64,000 nucleotides of DNA from Reticulascus tulasneorum (GCA_001557505.1 LSAX01000002.1:1550001-1614000); one strand, 5' to 3'; shown: positions 23,008 through 35,016, counted from the first letter of the stretch. The notes: generated from the sequence alone by a model not told the origin. Numbers and translations: made by a program.

Positions 23008-24454
23008 TGTGGGGGAGGGTTAGGAAGAGTCGGGGCATGCTAGGGTGTGTGCATTGCGGTGCGCCTCTTGTGCTCGGATATGGTTTGGGAGGCGACTGGG
23101 TTCGTGAGATGGTGATGTGACGGGTCGTGACGATGGAGGTGGACAAGGCTGAATGATGTAAGTAGGGTCAGGGTCTTTCGGGACACAGTTGCCAATGCAT
23201 CCTTGTGGCTGAGCCGGCTTGGCTTGTTGCAGCGCCATGTGGCCTGTAAATTTAGCATGTGGGGAACCTCAGCTTGAACCGTTTATTAAGCTAAGGTACA
23301 GATGTACTTCACTAAGTTTTGATTGCGGGGTGCTCTCTCTCTCTCTCTCTCTCTCTCAGAGGCAAAGACAGTTTGAGAGTGAGAGAGAACGCATCCATCC
23401 TGTGATCCGGGCAATACATGGCAGGAATGATAAGTGAACGTGGCGACATCGACGAGGCTCGTTTAAACCCGTCTTTGCTTTCTCTAACTACTGGAATCTT
23501 ATGCCACCCAGTCCTAGCCTACCTACCTTGTCTCCACGCATGCGTACCTCATAGAACAGGTCGCTCGCTCACTGATCCTCTTAGAGACTCACGATCACGG
23601 AGTTCGTTCCGAGATCAACCTCACCACTAAAACGAGGCGAAATTTGCACATCCTCTATGGAGTTTATCAATCTTGCGTATAAGGAGATACGCGTATGTCC
23701 ACCAGCACCGAGAAGTATCAGTCGGGTCCGAACTTTTCTAGTTATGGCGTCAGATGCGTATTATTCAGCGATCTTACACCCCTTTCTGACAACGTATCTC
23801 ACCGCGTCAACAATTTCCGGCTATCTCACAATGCCGATTTGCCGGGGCCCTTTGGATAAGGCGATTCTCATAACCTCTGTTTACGCCAGGCTCGATGCGG
23901 TCCCAGGGACTTTCATCGCGGCCGCCGGTCATCACACGTGATGACGACTATAGGGACCATCGCGGCACCCCTGTCGGGGAGCTCTTGCCACCTTCAGTAA
24001 TTGTGTGATCATTATTATATATGGAGCGGACATTCGGAGATAAGTTGGTGGAGTTTACGCTCGAGTACTAACTGGCTAACCTACCCAACCATAAGCGAGT
24101 ATTCTACGACTGCTACAACTGCTGCACGGTAAGCGGGCGATCGCTGGACAACTGCAGGGCTTTATATTATGACACGAGATACCCCAAGCGGAGTGTCTTC
24201 TGTCAGACGGAAGTTGAACGGAAGCAACTTCTCTCTGATTAGAATCCTTTCAGTTCATTTATAAGACCTCGGCCTGCTCCCTTATACCTGGTTGAGGACG
24301 AACTGAGCTATCTAGAGGCCTTAGTTGTCATCGGCCAGCGCCCTCGTCTCTTCAACTTTTGGCTGTGTGCCTTCAGCCTTTATATCAATATCTGACCGCA
24401 AGGCTCTTCGTTAAACAACACCAGACTCCATCGCTGGGTGTTCCCTTCATCTCG
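23008..24454. other. Divergent intergenic region between ALG7 and the MFS gene
   Basis: This is upstream sequence of both genes. It contains a (CT)12 tract at 23333-23357, within about 350 bp of the ALG7 start. No coding sequence is recognised. Confidence 0.5.
23333..23357 (+). repeat. (CT)n microsatellite upstream of ALG7
   Basis: Twelve perfect CT dinucleotides plus one C. On the ALG7 sense strand this is a GA tract in the promoter or 5' leader. Such tracts are length-variable and can exclude nucleosomes. Confidence 0.95.
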
Positions 24455-26328
24455 ATGACTTCTGAGAAGGATCTGGAAGCAGGCCTTGGCTCCCAGGCGG
24501 GATCGGGCTCGTTCAATGGAACTCTAGGGGAGAAGGACGCCGAGCAACCGTCCACAAAACATAGCGACGATGGAATTGCTGAACAAGATGAGAAAGCTCA
24601 GCGCAAGAGTGACGGTGACGTAGAAAGCAGCCAAGTTGTTGGCCCAGACCCTGAATATGTGAGTCAAAAACAAACGCACAAGTTGCACCTGGACATACAC
24701 TCGTACTCACCCTGGTTGTATAGGATACTATCGAGAGGCCACAGACCAGAGAAAGTCGCCCAAGCCTCAAGAACAAACTATCCAAGATCAAGAGCTTTGC
24801 GAGCTCCAAGCGGAGCAAGAAGGAGAAGTTACCGCCAGTCACCTTCCCAACATCCGATCTCGGCAATGGTGTCGTTGGCTGGGAAGGCCAGGACGACCCC
24901 GAGAATCCCATGAATTTCAACCCAAGGCGGAGGTGGAGCATCGTGGCCTTCCTCTCAGGAATCACCTTCATGACCCCGTTTGCCTCCTCGATCCTTGCCC
25001 CCGCTATTGAGTTCCTGAACGAGGATTTCGGCGAAACCGACTTGACTGTGGGCTCCTTCCCAGTGAGCATTTATCTACTTGGCTACGCAGTTGGTCCGGT
25101 AAGCTCGCCATGTCAGCTCTACACAACAAGGAAGAATCTAACTAGGCCTGGGCTCTAGTTGCTCCTAGCACCCTTATCTGAACTTTACGGCCGCCACATC
25201 GTTCTCTCGTCCGCCAACGCATTCTTTTGTGCGTGGCTTATCGGTTGTGCGCTGGCTCCGTCGTTGGATTCTCTGATTGTCTTCCGCTTCTTTGCTGGCG
25301 TGGGCGGCAGCGGTTGTCTGACTATTGGCGGGGGCATCATCTCAGACTTGATCCCCGTGGAGAAGCGCGGAAAGGCTCTGACGGCGTGGATGATCGGCCC
25401 TCTGCTGGGTCCCACCATAGGACCTCTTGTCGGGGCGTTTGTTGCCCAGAACATCGGATGGCGCTGGATATCGTGGATCGTCTTCATACCTGCGACCGCC
25501 ATGACTGTTGTCCTCGCCATCTTCAGCCGCGAGACTAACCCACGCGTTCTCATCAAACGGAAGGTCGCTCGGCTAAGCAAAGAGCTCAATCGTACCGACC
25601 TGCGAAGCTGTTTTGACGACCCTAACTCCCACAAGCAAACAAAGGCCAAGGTCCTCCTCGACAGCTTGAAACGGCCGCTCAAGATGCTGATCCTGTCGCC
25701 CATGATCTTTGGCCTCTCGTTATATGTCGCTTTTGCCTACGGCGTGCTTTACCTCCTCTTCAACACCATACCCATGGTTTTCCGTGGCACGTACGGCTTC
25801 AGCATTGGCCTCACGGGTCTTGTCTACCTCCCTCTCGGCCTGGGCTACATCATCGGCATGCTCCTCTTCGTCCGCATCTCCGACAAGACGGTCGTGCGCA
25901 TGACCAAGGCCAACAACGGCGTCTACGAGCCTGAGATGCGCCTCCCGGACTGCATCTGGTTCGCCATGCTGCTCCCCACCACCTTCTTCTGGTACGGCTG
26001 GAGCGCCCATTTCCACACCCACTGGATCGTGCCCATCCTCGGCCTGGTCCCCTTTGGTATCGGCATCGTAGGCGTCTGGCAGCCCATCCAGGCGTACCTG
26101 ATCGACGCGTACCCCATGTATGCCGCCAGCGCCCTAGCCGCCTTCACCGTCTTCAGGAGCGTGGTCGCCGCCTTCTTGCCGTTGGCCGGCCCGCAGATGT
26201 ATGCGACGCTGGGCCTCGGATGGGGCAATAGCTTGCTGGGTTTCATCGCCGTGGGCCTCATTCCGGTGCCCGCGCTGATTTATAAGTTTGGCGGAAGATT
26301 GCGCAAGGCGCAGACCTTTAAGCTGTGA
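24455..26328 (+). CDS. MFS drug:H+ antiporter-like transporter (DHA1, 12 TM)
   Basis: Exons are 24455-24658, 24724-25098 and 25159-26328, all phase 0, giving 582 residues. The N-terminal 140 residues are hydrophilic and charged (cytosolic). They end in the WEGQDDPENPMNF signature typical of fungal DHA1 transporters. The membrane part contains FPVSIYLLGYAVGPLLLAPL, in which the second intron is removed exactly between GP and LL. This is followed by SELYGRH (motif A region), RFFAGVGGSG and MIGPLLGPTIGPLVGAF (motif C-like). About 12 hydrophobic helices can be counted, split by a basic central loop. Relatives export drugs, polyamines or metabolites; the substrate here is unknown. No biosynthetic cluster surrounds it. 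Confidence 0.88.
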
Positions 26329-26556
26329 GTTGTGACCGTCTACAGGCATCTGACGTGGGTTTGAGCATCTTGTGGAGCGAGACATGTTCGTGCTATGCAT
26401 ATCATGATGGTTCAGTGATGCATTTGTGGTTTCTTTCTTTGTTATCGTTCAAGATATCCCCTTCAGTTTAGCGGATATAATAGCATATCGTGGTAGTTCT
26501 AGGCAGGTTAAGCAGATGTAATGCAATGGCGTGAGATTGTATGTATATATATACTC

Positions 26557-28740
26557 CTAACATGTCCATACTCCTACAATACCATCCTGCCTGCCCTCTA
26601 CCAAGTAGCCGTCCCTGACTCTTACACGCTCCACAATGGCCGGCGTCTTGCCCTCCTCGGCGGCGGCGACGCCAGCGCCACAATCCCATTGCCTGCCCTC
26701 TAATTTATCGTACACCTTGACCACGTCCTCGCCCGCCGCTGACACGATTCGCCGCGCGTCAAACATCATGCTTGTGATGGGGTTATCGTAGGCGTACGCA
26801 TCGTAGATGGAGCCAGTCCGGAGGTCCCATATCTGTGGTAATTATTAGAATCCCGTCTCTCAAAGGCAAAATTAGGACTTCGACTTACTCTAACGCTTCG
26901 GTCCAAGCTTCCAGTTACGAGATGAACGTCGTCGAACTGGAGACATGTCACGGAGCCGGTGTGACCCACCAGACTCCGGTGGACCTGACCGCTTCGCAAG
27001 TCCCAGAGGCGAACCATGCCGTCGGCGGTGCCGCAAGCGAGGGCAGACTCGAAAACCTGCACCGAGCCAATGAAGTCGGCCGTCGCAGTCGGTGCGCGGC
27101 TTGTCTGTCTCCAAGAGCTTTCGCTGCCCAAGTTCGCCGAGGCTTGCGCAGCCGCCCACATTACGTCCAGAGTTTGCACACATCGGCCCTTCTGGAGGTC
27201 CCATTGACGCAGAGTCTTGTCCGACGAGCCTGAAACAAGGACATCTCCCCGGAAGTGCAGTGCAGTGATCTCATCAACATGCGCTTGCAGCGTGAATAAG
27301 GGACAGTCCGCCATGCTGCCCTCTGGGGGGTCGACGGGTTGATCCTCTGGGTTCTCGAATGCAATGCCGTCTTCTTCGTCTTCCTCCGGATCCCTCCCGA
27401 ACTGGCTGCCGTGCGGATCGTAATGAGCTTTGCTAAGGTCCCATAATCGAATGGTGGCATCCACGGAACCGGTGGCCAGAATGTTGTCTTCGACCTGCAG
27501 GGTCCGGACTGATGCCGTGTGACCTTCCAGTACGCCGACACACCTCCCCGCGTTGAGATCCCACACTCGAACCGAGTCGTCCATCGCAGAAGTAACCATC
27601 ATGCCAAACGGCGCATCGAAATCCAAGGCTGTGATGTTATCTTGGTGGGCACGTATTTCCCGTATCAATGTGCCTGCTTCGAAATGCTCGTGCAGTATTG
27701 GCATCGATTTTCGTCGGATATTCTTGGGCTTTTTAGGCCGGGACGGGGTACTTGATGCTGAAGGGATCTTCTCGTATACGGACTGCGACATAAACCCTGG
27801 GTCATCTTGGTCGCCTGCTAGGTCTTCTTCTGTCTTGGTGGGAGTGTGTACGCCTAGAGATTCCGTTTCGTCGGCAAGCTCTTGCGCCTCTTCGAGACGG
27901 CCCTCAATATCCATAACTAGCCGTAGTTAGCAAATGAGCACGCGCCTGAGGCAGTCCCCGTTGGTACTTACTGTCGTGCTCCAGCATGGCCTCCTCCTGT
28001 TCCAGGCCAGCGAGCCTATCCAAGATGATTCTCCGCATGCCGTTCAGATTCGCGATCTTATTATCTATATCCCGTATCTCGCTGCTCGCCATGTTTTTCC
28101 TCACACCTAGCATCTCAAACTCGTGCATCATCGATGCCTTTTCTTTCTTCAGCTTCTGCAACGCCTTTGGGCTCCCAGGACTACTCTGTCCATCGTCCAA
28201 TAGCTTTCTTCCTCTGGATATCCGCCGCTTGTGTTTCTTGCCCTCGTCTGTCAGTTCAGGAAAGCTGGCCTGGAAGCCCTGGAACAGCGAGTAGGAGTTG
28301 TCGCTGTCAGGGATGTTCTCCAATAGTTCATCCGGGAGGTAGGTCAACGCCCGATGCTGGATCTCGGTGGTTGAGAGCTTCGATCGCACCATATCTGTTG
28401 GGGTTGTCTTGGCCATCGAGAACATGCTGCGCTGAATAGTCGGCCGCCGCAGTTGCTTGTGGACCTCTGCCAAGGCGCTCTGGTAATGGTTGTTCGTCGA
28501 AGAATCAGATAGGGGGCCGATCAAATGGCTGGCGGTCGACGTGACTTTCCGACCAAACGCCTCGATGCCTCGCGTCTGGGAATGGTTGCGATGATTAGCA
28601 TCGGTAGGTCACACGACAAGCTCCAACTTGGCTCCCGTGGAGAGCTCCCATCGTTGGGATTGACTTACAGACATGAGGGGCTGCTGGTCCTCTGCCGAGG
28701 TCTCTTCGAAGAAACCATATTGGTTATCTGATTCGGCCAT
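26557..28740 (-). CDS. MDV1: Mitochondrial division protein Mdv1/Caf4 (WD40)
   Basis: This is the adaptor linking Fis1 on the mitochondrial outer membrane to the dynamin Dnm1 during fission. Exons are 28740-28669, 28575-27972, 27916-26889 and 26832-26557, giving 659 residues. The N-terminal part has the conserved [18 protein letters not shown] and two long helices for Fis1 binding. A coiled coil follows ([20 protein letters not shown] onward to [14 protein letters not shown], which is created by splicing). The C-terminal half is a WD40 propeller with repeats ending in VRVWDL, IRLWDL, LRQWDL, VRLWDL and VRIWDL. An acidic insert, [12 protein letters not shown], lies between blades. The last exon supplies the final blades. 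The gene converges on the MFS gene with 228 bp between the stops. Confidence 0.93.
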
Positions 28741-29338
28741 GCGTCTATATGGTCGGGCGACTGCGGGCGCCACTTCTGTTCCCCGCGTTGAGATGTTGCG
28801 ACGTGTAGAAGGCAAGGAGGTAGTTGTTTGATGGAATTGTTTGACCCAGATCAAGTACCCACAGAAGCCACGGGGCATGAGCCACAAGCCACACTTCCAA
28901 GGTTTGATGAGCCGGCAATTGCCCGGTCTGAGATGACGACGTGCCCCTCAGCTCAGAAAGAACTTTCAATTGGAGCCCCCTGTAATAGGAGCACTGACCC
29001 CTCCCGAGTCCACTGCAAGGCTCCCGAGTGTTTCCCCAAATTCGGACGCTGTTCCCACTGGGGAGTCGCCTGGAAGCCCCTCTAATTGGTTCAGATCCCC
29101 CGCTTGCATCACTGTAAGGTACCTCATCTACCGAAAACCGGAGCCCTATGACTGCAAACTGCCTGCCTCCGTTCCATCATCTCGATCTGGGTCATCGGCC
29201 ATATCACTCTGACTCAATTCGAACTTTGTGGGTGCCGTTCGCTGCCTCACGTTGCTTTCTATAAACTATTTGACTGCTTTGCTCACGTTTATTTCAGTCA
29301 CTGTGAAGGACCTTGTACTACTAGGCAGTTTGCCAGAC
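28741..29338. promoter_or_regulatory. Divergent promoter region of MDV1 (-) and ARO7 (+)
   Basis: 598 bp lie between the two start codons, so both upstream regions are here. I see no clear Gcn4-type site that I would assign with confidence. Confidence 0.45.
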
Positions 29339-30201
29339 ATGGACTCTCTCATCGATTTGTCCGACGCTTCAAAAGCTCTGGATCTTGCACAGATTCGGTT
29401 CCAGTTGATGTAAGTTCTTGCTTTTCAATCCAATCATTTACAGCTCGGGAGCTAATCTGTTCTGTGCTCAGCCGTTTAGAGGACACGATCACCTTCCATC
29501 TAATTGAGCGCGTTCAGTTTGCTTTGAACAAGAACATCTATGTCCCCGGCGCCTTAAGCATACCGAACAGCGAGCTGAGTTTTATGGACTGGTACCTACG
29601 AGAGCAGGAGAAACTGCAATCCATCATTCGAAGATACGAATCTCCAGACGAATACCCTTACTTCCCCGATGCCGTTCAGAAATCGATCCTCAAACCTCTG
29701 AACTACCCCAAGATACTCCATCCCAACAATGTCAATGTGAACGACAAGATCAAGAAGTTCTACGTTGAAGCATTCCTACCTGCAGTCTGCCCTGATTTCG
29801 GCCGAGAAGATAGAGGAGAATCGCAAGAAAACTACGGCTCGTCTGCGACTTGCGACATTGCCTGCCTCCAAGCCCTTTCAAGAAGAATACACTTTGGAAA
29901 GTTCGTCGCAGAGTCGAAGTTCCAGTCCGAGAAGGAGAAGTACACTCAACTTATACGGGCCGAAGACACGGAGGGAATTGCCGAGTCCATTACGAATGCC
30001 GCTGTGGAGAAGAAGGTCCTCGAAAGGTTGAGGCTGAAGGCATTGACGTATGGAACAGACCCCTCTCTGGGGGTTGGTGCCGAAGACCAAGTTAAGATCA
30101 ACGTAGACGCGGTGGTGTCCATGTACAGAAACTTCGTAATACCCTTAACAAAGGAGGTGGAAGTCGATTATCTGATGCAACGGTTAGAGCCAGCGGCATA
30201 G
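29339..30201 (+). CDS. ARO7: Chorismate mutase (AroQ class, Aro7)
   Basis: This converts chorismate to prephenate, the branch-point step to phenylalanine and tyrosine. Exons are 29339-29409 and 29472-30201, giving 266 residues against 256 in yeast. The start [20 protein letters not shown] and the spliced [20 protein letters not shown] are diagnostic of eukaryotic Aro7. The all-helical fold is evident, with the yeast-like [20 protein letters not shown] loop and a C-terminal [11 protein letters not shown]. Fungal enzymes of this type are inhibited by tyrosine and activated by tryptophan at an interhelix site. That regulation is expected from the family rather than seen here. The stop lies only 25 bp from the stop of BCP1 on the other strand. 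Confidence 0.95.
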
Positions 30202-30226
30202 ACTCTGTATTTTAAAAAGCCATCTT

Positions 30227-31154
30227 TTACTGTCCTGGTGCGCTTAAATATTCGGTTATGGCTTTTACCGCCCCTTCGAACTTGCTTGCCTCAATCAGGA
30301 TCAAAGACCCTTGCGACTTCACCCCCATCTCTTGGAAGGCTCTTTTGCTATCCGCCACTGTCTCGGCGTCCTTGGTGAACTGGTAGCTCCCGTAAGCCAG
30401 AGCATGCCTTTGCAAGACCTCGTCCTCCGGGTGGAAGTAAAATGTGGATGCCTGCGCCTTCGCCTTCTTACCCTTCCTCTCCGTCTCCATCTCCAGGGTA
30501 GACTCGACCTCTTGGTAAACCTTGGACAGGATCAGGTAGTGCGAAAACTCGTACGGCTCCTTGTCCTCCACTGCCGCCTCGATCTCGTCTATGAGCATGG
30601 TGTACATGGGCGGCGCAATTTCCGAGGGCATGTTGATTAGCCTTTCGGAAAACACAAGCCCAATCTGGGAGCCGCCACTGATTAGTTTTGAAATGGTCGA
30701 GAGTGTGGCATTCGATTGCGCCTTCTCAAGAATGTATTTTGTCATGTCCGCCATGACCTTGTTTTCCCGATGCTCGTACATATTCAACACGGTCATGAAC
30801 GCATACGCATCATTTGCTTTTCCGTCTACTTTGACTGCCGAACCTATCGTAGGCTGTGAGAGAATGAGGTCTGCAAGGCCTGATATGTTGAATAGAGTAG
30901 CGTCAACATCGAAGAGCTGTCGGAGCATGGTTTTCGTTCCCAGGAAGTCGATTTCGGGATCGAAGTTGAACCATTCGAATTCCACATTAACAACATCAAA
31001 GTCCTGGAACAGAAGTATTAGCTGGCAGAGAAAGTAGAAGGATATCAACCTGTCTCACATCGTCATCTGAGCTGTCGTCTTCGTCCATCTTGTCTGGCGC
31101 ATCCGCTGGTGGGACCGACTGCCCCTCAGCCTCCCGTCCTCTTTTCTTTCCCAT
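30227..31154 (-). CDS. BCP1: Bcp1/BCCIP family protein
   Basis: This is the nuclear protein Bcp1 (BCCIP homologue). In yeast it chaperones ribosomal protein Rpl23 and is needed for export of the Mss4 PIP kinase. Exons are 31154-31059 and 31003-30227, giving 290 residues (yeast 283). The N-terminus is basic then acidic (GKKRGREAEG, then DEDDSSDDDD). This leads into the conserved VEFEWFNFDPEIDF and IGSAVKVDGKANDAYAFMTV, with a later acidic-aromatic region and FYFHPEDEVLQ. The intron (31004-31058) has a GTGAGA donor and a CAG acceptor. Splicing directly joins the acidic tract to DFDVVNVEFEW. Confidence 0.93.
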
Positions 31155-31969
31155 TGTCGATGCAGGTCACTTCGTGTATGAGATTTGGGTGCAAATGCGC
31201 GTACTCAGGAGGTGTTTTCTACTACTCACAACTCGTGAGCGGACTGGATTCACAATGGTGGAGGTTTGTATCACGATCGTGAATTTTTAGCCAACCTTGA
31301 ATCAGAAGTTTTCTGATGCATATGTGAGATGCCCCTCACTAAACCCCATGTGGACGCGATAAGAGCACCAGCAATCACCGATAAGAAAAGCTTGGCTTTG
31401 CCAAATGCATCTATTCTTTATACCCCGTCCCAGGTGTTAAGAGAAGTAAAGAATAGGGAGTGCCGTTTTCTATCCTGGGCAAGTTATATCCAAACGAATG
31501 TTATTCTCGTTTGTTATTAGAAAACCCCTCCCTCCCATGCTGTTCTAAGCTCCATCTGGCATCTGTATCGGCCATGTTGAGATTGAAACGACCACCATGA
31601 TTTATACCCCACCACTATATAGTAAACACTTGCCTGCGCAGCTTGGAAGCTCTTCTTATCTCCAGACCAGCTGCGTACTAGCATGTTATATACGGGTTAG
31701 CTACAGGACCAGTACGGGACATATACCGGATCGGGCGCGGACATCCGTCTTTGTCCATTCTTTCTGCTGAGAGGCCATTTGTAGCTTGTCTAATTTTCTG
31801 AATACAAGCCCCTTGGCTACGCCAGAGCCAGGGGGTTTACAGTGTGGTCGACGAAGACCTCAGTATACCCGTGAGGTGCTTAATTGCCCTCGAGACTCGA
31901 GCACAGACTTGGTAAGAGTAACGAGCACAGACTTGGTAAGAGTAAAGAGCTCAGAGGACAACACCACCT
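31155..31969. other. Upstream flank of BCP1 and 3' flank of the etherase-kinase gene
   Basis: 815 bp without a recognisable gene. It contains an exact 24-bp tandem duplication at 31898-31945, close to the etherase-kinase stop. Confidence 0.5.
31898..31945. repeat. Two exact tandem copies of a 24-bp unit
   Basis: Units are 31898-31921 and 31922-31945, identical and directly abutting. They lie 25 bp beyond the stop of the etherase-kinase gene, so they would fall in its 3' UTR. A recent slippage duplication is the simplest explanation. Confidence 0.93.
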
Positions 31970-34174
31970 TTAAGCCTTCACGCCTAATTCTTGCCCCAGC
32001 CGAGCCAGAAATCTGGCTCCCATCAACGCTGGTTGATTCACAGCCTGGATATGATCGAACTGAATGCCTTTTTCTATCAAGGTCTTCTTGAGTGTCGTTT
32101 GGTAGATGTGGTTCTGCATCAAACCTCCAGCAAGGACGAGTGCGGATACGGATGGATCTACACTGTCGTTCACCAAAAGAGAAGCAACGAGACGCACCAG
32201 ACTCTTCGCCCCGGCGTCAACAATGGACTTGGCTGTTTCGTTGGAATCATAGGCAGCCATGACGACCTTGGAAACACTTGCAATTCGTCTTGTCGTCGCT
32301 GTCGCAACGTCGGTCCCACGATATGCATCGGCATCTGGCGCGAGAACACTGCTGAGAAGGTCTTCCTCCCGGGATTCTGGATATAGTTCCTTGAAATGAC
32401 CAAACACCAGGCGTGAAAGCGGATCAATCGGGCTTTGAGGTTTGTCCGCCCATTTCTGAAACCGCAACTCGTCCGACGAGGCCAGGGCAACTCTCAGAGC
32501 TTCACGTCCAAGGTTGTATCCAGAGCCTTCGTCCCCTAGCAAATGCCCCCAGCCGCCACTGCGTGCTGTCCGCTTGAAGATGTTCCCTACTCTCTGATAC
32601 CTCATAGCGACGGATCCGGTCCCCGCGACAAGGACTATAACGGAATCGAGAGGTTGCTGATCTGCTATATCCATTGGCAGGAGGTCAATATCGCTAGTAA
32701 TTCGTAGTCGCTCCCCCTTCGTCAATCCCAGTAGCTTTGATATTCCTACATCAATCAAGGGTGCCACCGCTGGTCGATCATATCCTGCCAAACCAACCCA
32801 AATGCGTGTCCAAGGAATTGCAGTGATAGACCGCCCCTGCGTTGCTGGACATGAGTTGATTGCACGCTGTATAGCCAAGTCAATCGTTGAAATGGAGTTC
32901 TCAACACCAAGATCAGACCTACCAGTTTCAAAGTATTAGCATACCTCAACAATTTCTTAAAGCTCCCCGGTTCAACTTACACGTTGCATGAGCCAGACTC
33001 CCCGACTCCTTGTTCTCCCTTCTCCCCCAAAATCACGGCTACACAGCTACTGCCACCTCCATCTACGCACAGAACCCATTTACCAATCTCTTCTGAACGG
33101 TCTAACTTCTGCGAGACGAGCTCGGCCTCCTCAATAACTCGGGAAAGTACACCTCCGTTTCGTTGCAAACTATCCTCTGCAACTGCGACTGAGCATTGCA
33201 AAATGATCGATGCAGCTGCGAGCTTGACACTACCGTGGCAACTCCCCAACAGCGCCTCCAAGTCTTCCTCAGATTGTGTACATTTTGCATCACCAATGAA
33301 CCTGAGGATATTCTTTGCCCTTTGTTTCAGTTTGAGATTTGTTGCCTTGACATCAATCATCTATTACCGGCGTGTTAGCTCTGGAGGGTGTCATATTCAT
33401 ACAGATATATCGTTCAACAGCCGTTTCTCACCATGTTTCCATAAGTCTTTCCAATTTTTATCATAATTCCCGATGAAATCATGTTCAGAAGAAGTTTTGT
33501 GCCGGTTCCGGCCTTCATTCTTGTACTGCCAGTCACCACCTCTGCTCCGGTAACAGCAGTGATCATGAAGTCCGCGTTGCCCTCCTGGGCCATTGCGGAT
33601 GGTTCGACACAAGCGATACCGACGGTGACACATCCAATCGATTTGGCATAGGCCAGGCCGCTCAAAACATATGGTGTCCTCCCCGAAGAGGCAATCCCAA
33701 TCAGCGAGTCGATTTCATGATCCAGGTTCAACGCTCTGAGATCATTTTCAGCTGCCAGTCTATCATCTTCTGCCCCTTCTTTCGCGTGCCGTAAGGCATC
33801 GTCTCCACCCGCGATAATGGCGACAAATTGTCCTTCTGGAGCTGAATAAGTCGGGGGGATTTCAGATGCATCCAAGACCCCCAATCTATCGACGATCAGC
33901 TGCCTCGTTCCTTTGGTGTTCCTGGTTGTTCTTACCGTCCACTCGTTCCAGCTCCAATGTATATCACCCGGCCGCCACTCCGGACCCGAGCTGACAGGGA
34001 ATCAATGGCACTTGCAATCACAGGGATGCACTTTTCAACGACGTGTGCAACCTTGGCGTCTTCCTGGTTGAGTATACGGCAGAGCTCCTCTGTGGCAACA
34101 CGATCAATGTTCTTACTTGCATTGTTTCGGCTTTCCGTCTGTAAGCCGGACAGCTCAAGTGAGACGGTTGTCAT
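31970..34174 (-). CDS. Fusion of MurQ-type MurNAc-6-phosphate etherase and BadF/BadG-type amino-sugar kinase
   Basis: Exons are 34174-33936, 33885-33432, 33360-32981 and 32918-31970, giving 673 residues. The N-terminal SIS domain (about 1-300) carries the MurQ signature VIYIGAGTSGRLGVLDASEI. It also has IASSGRTPYVLSGL, VTGAEVVTGSTRMKAGTGTK and, across intron 2, YGNMMIDVKATNLKLKQRA. Candidate catalytic glutamates are Glu88 in LDASE and the one in AKEGAEDD. In bacteria MurQ cleaves MurNAc-6-P to GlcNAc-6-P and D-lactate. The C-terminal domain (about 325-673) has the phosphate loop VLCVDGGGSS, VLVAGTGSVAM, GGWGHLLGDEGSGYNLGREA and ALVLAGGLMQNH. That is the NAGK/MurK kinase type. One chain could thus phosphorylate MurNAc and then cleave it. 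There is no signal peptide, so it is cytosolic. The domains look bacterial in type, but the gene has three fungal introns. GlcNAc or another substrate is possible. Confidence 0.88.
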
Positions 34175-35016
34175 TATTCTTGAGATAGTAATATGGCAGC
34201 CTACCTGAAAATGACTTGTCTGTCCAGTCGTATAAATACCAGGAGTAGTTTGTCAAACGATAATGTTCAGTTCCAACCCAATCTGCTCGTACGTACCGTC
34301 CGTGTGTCTTACTTGAACCAAACAGTCATCAGTGAGCTGACTCCCAATAAGAGACTTCTCTTTAAGTCAACATTGGCCAAATGGAAATGCTCTGTCGAGT
34401 CAAATCAATCGGCCGAATTCCCTCCGACGTCAGCGATCTGCTCTGAAGGCGGACTTGTTACCGGCGCAAAGCCGGCGTCTGATGTCACGTTCCATTGTTA
34501 ATCCCGCCACTAGTGCCGAATAGCCCGAGCGGTCTGATACGAACTTCGGTGTGTGAGAGCTCAGAAACCAATGACCAGAACTCTGGATTTAATAATCGTA
34601 CGCTTCCAGATAAGAACGGCAGCGGAATCCCGACAATATGGGTCCTGGGATGGATGTCTAGTGCCATGGTGAATAACCTCCAGCATTGCCCGGCGTGATA
34701 AAGTATCTCAACGTTACAATTACCCCAGGACTTTAACACTCGATTACCCAGAAGACTGTACTTGGCAAAGTGCCCATAAGGGTTCGATTATATCAGAACT
34801 CTAATACAATGTAACTATCACGAAACATCGTAACGTCGACTAGGTAGTGGGTCTTCTTTGCCATTTGATTGCCTAGGGTGGTGCTAGTGCAGGGAGGCAG
34901 GTTGGGATATGCATGTAGTAGTTGATCGACATAATCCGCTACATATATAGATAGTTTCATTGTCACTCGCTTATGACCTGCCTTCTCTTCCACTCGTCAG
35001 ATATGAGACTTTGGAC
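34175..35016. promoter_or_regulatory. Shared divergent promoter of the etherase-kinase and UNC-93-like genes
   Basis: 842 bp separate the two start codons. It contains an inverted repeat at 34461-34477 reading as CGG-N7-CCG (34462-34474), the type of site bound by Zn2Cys6 regulators. A GACGTCAG ATF/CREB-like half site lies at 34426-34433. One CTGGGG CreA-type site lies on the minus strand near 34725. Co-regulation of the two genes is an inference from the arrangement. Confidence 0.5.

Noticed and set aside
23333..23357. CT tract as part of a transposon end or CRISPR-like array
   Set aside because: It is a simple dinucleotide microsatellite with no spacers, inverted termini or target-site duplications.
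34741..34800. tRNA-like A and B box elements (TGGCAAAGTG and GGTTCGA)
   Set aside because: The boxes are only about 20 nt apart and the surrounding bases cannot form a cloverleaf.
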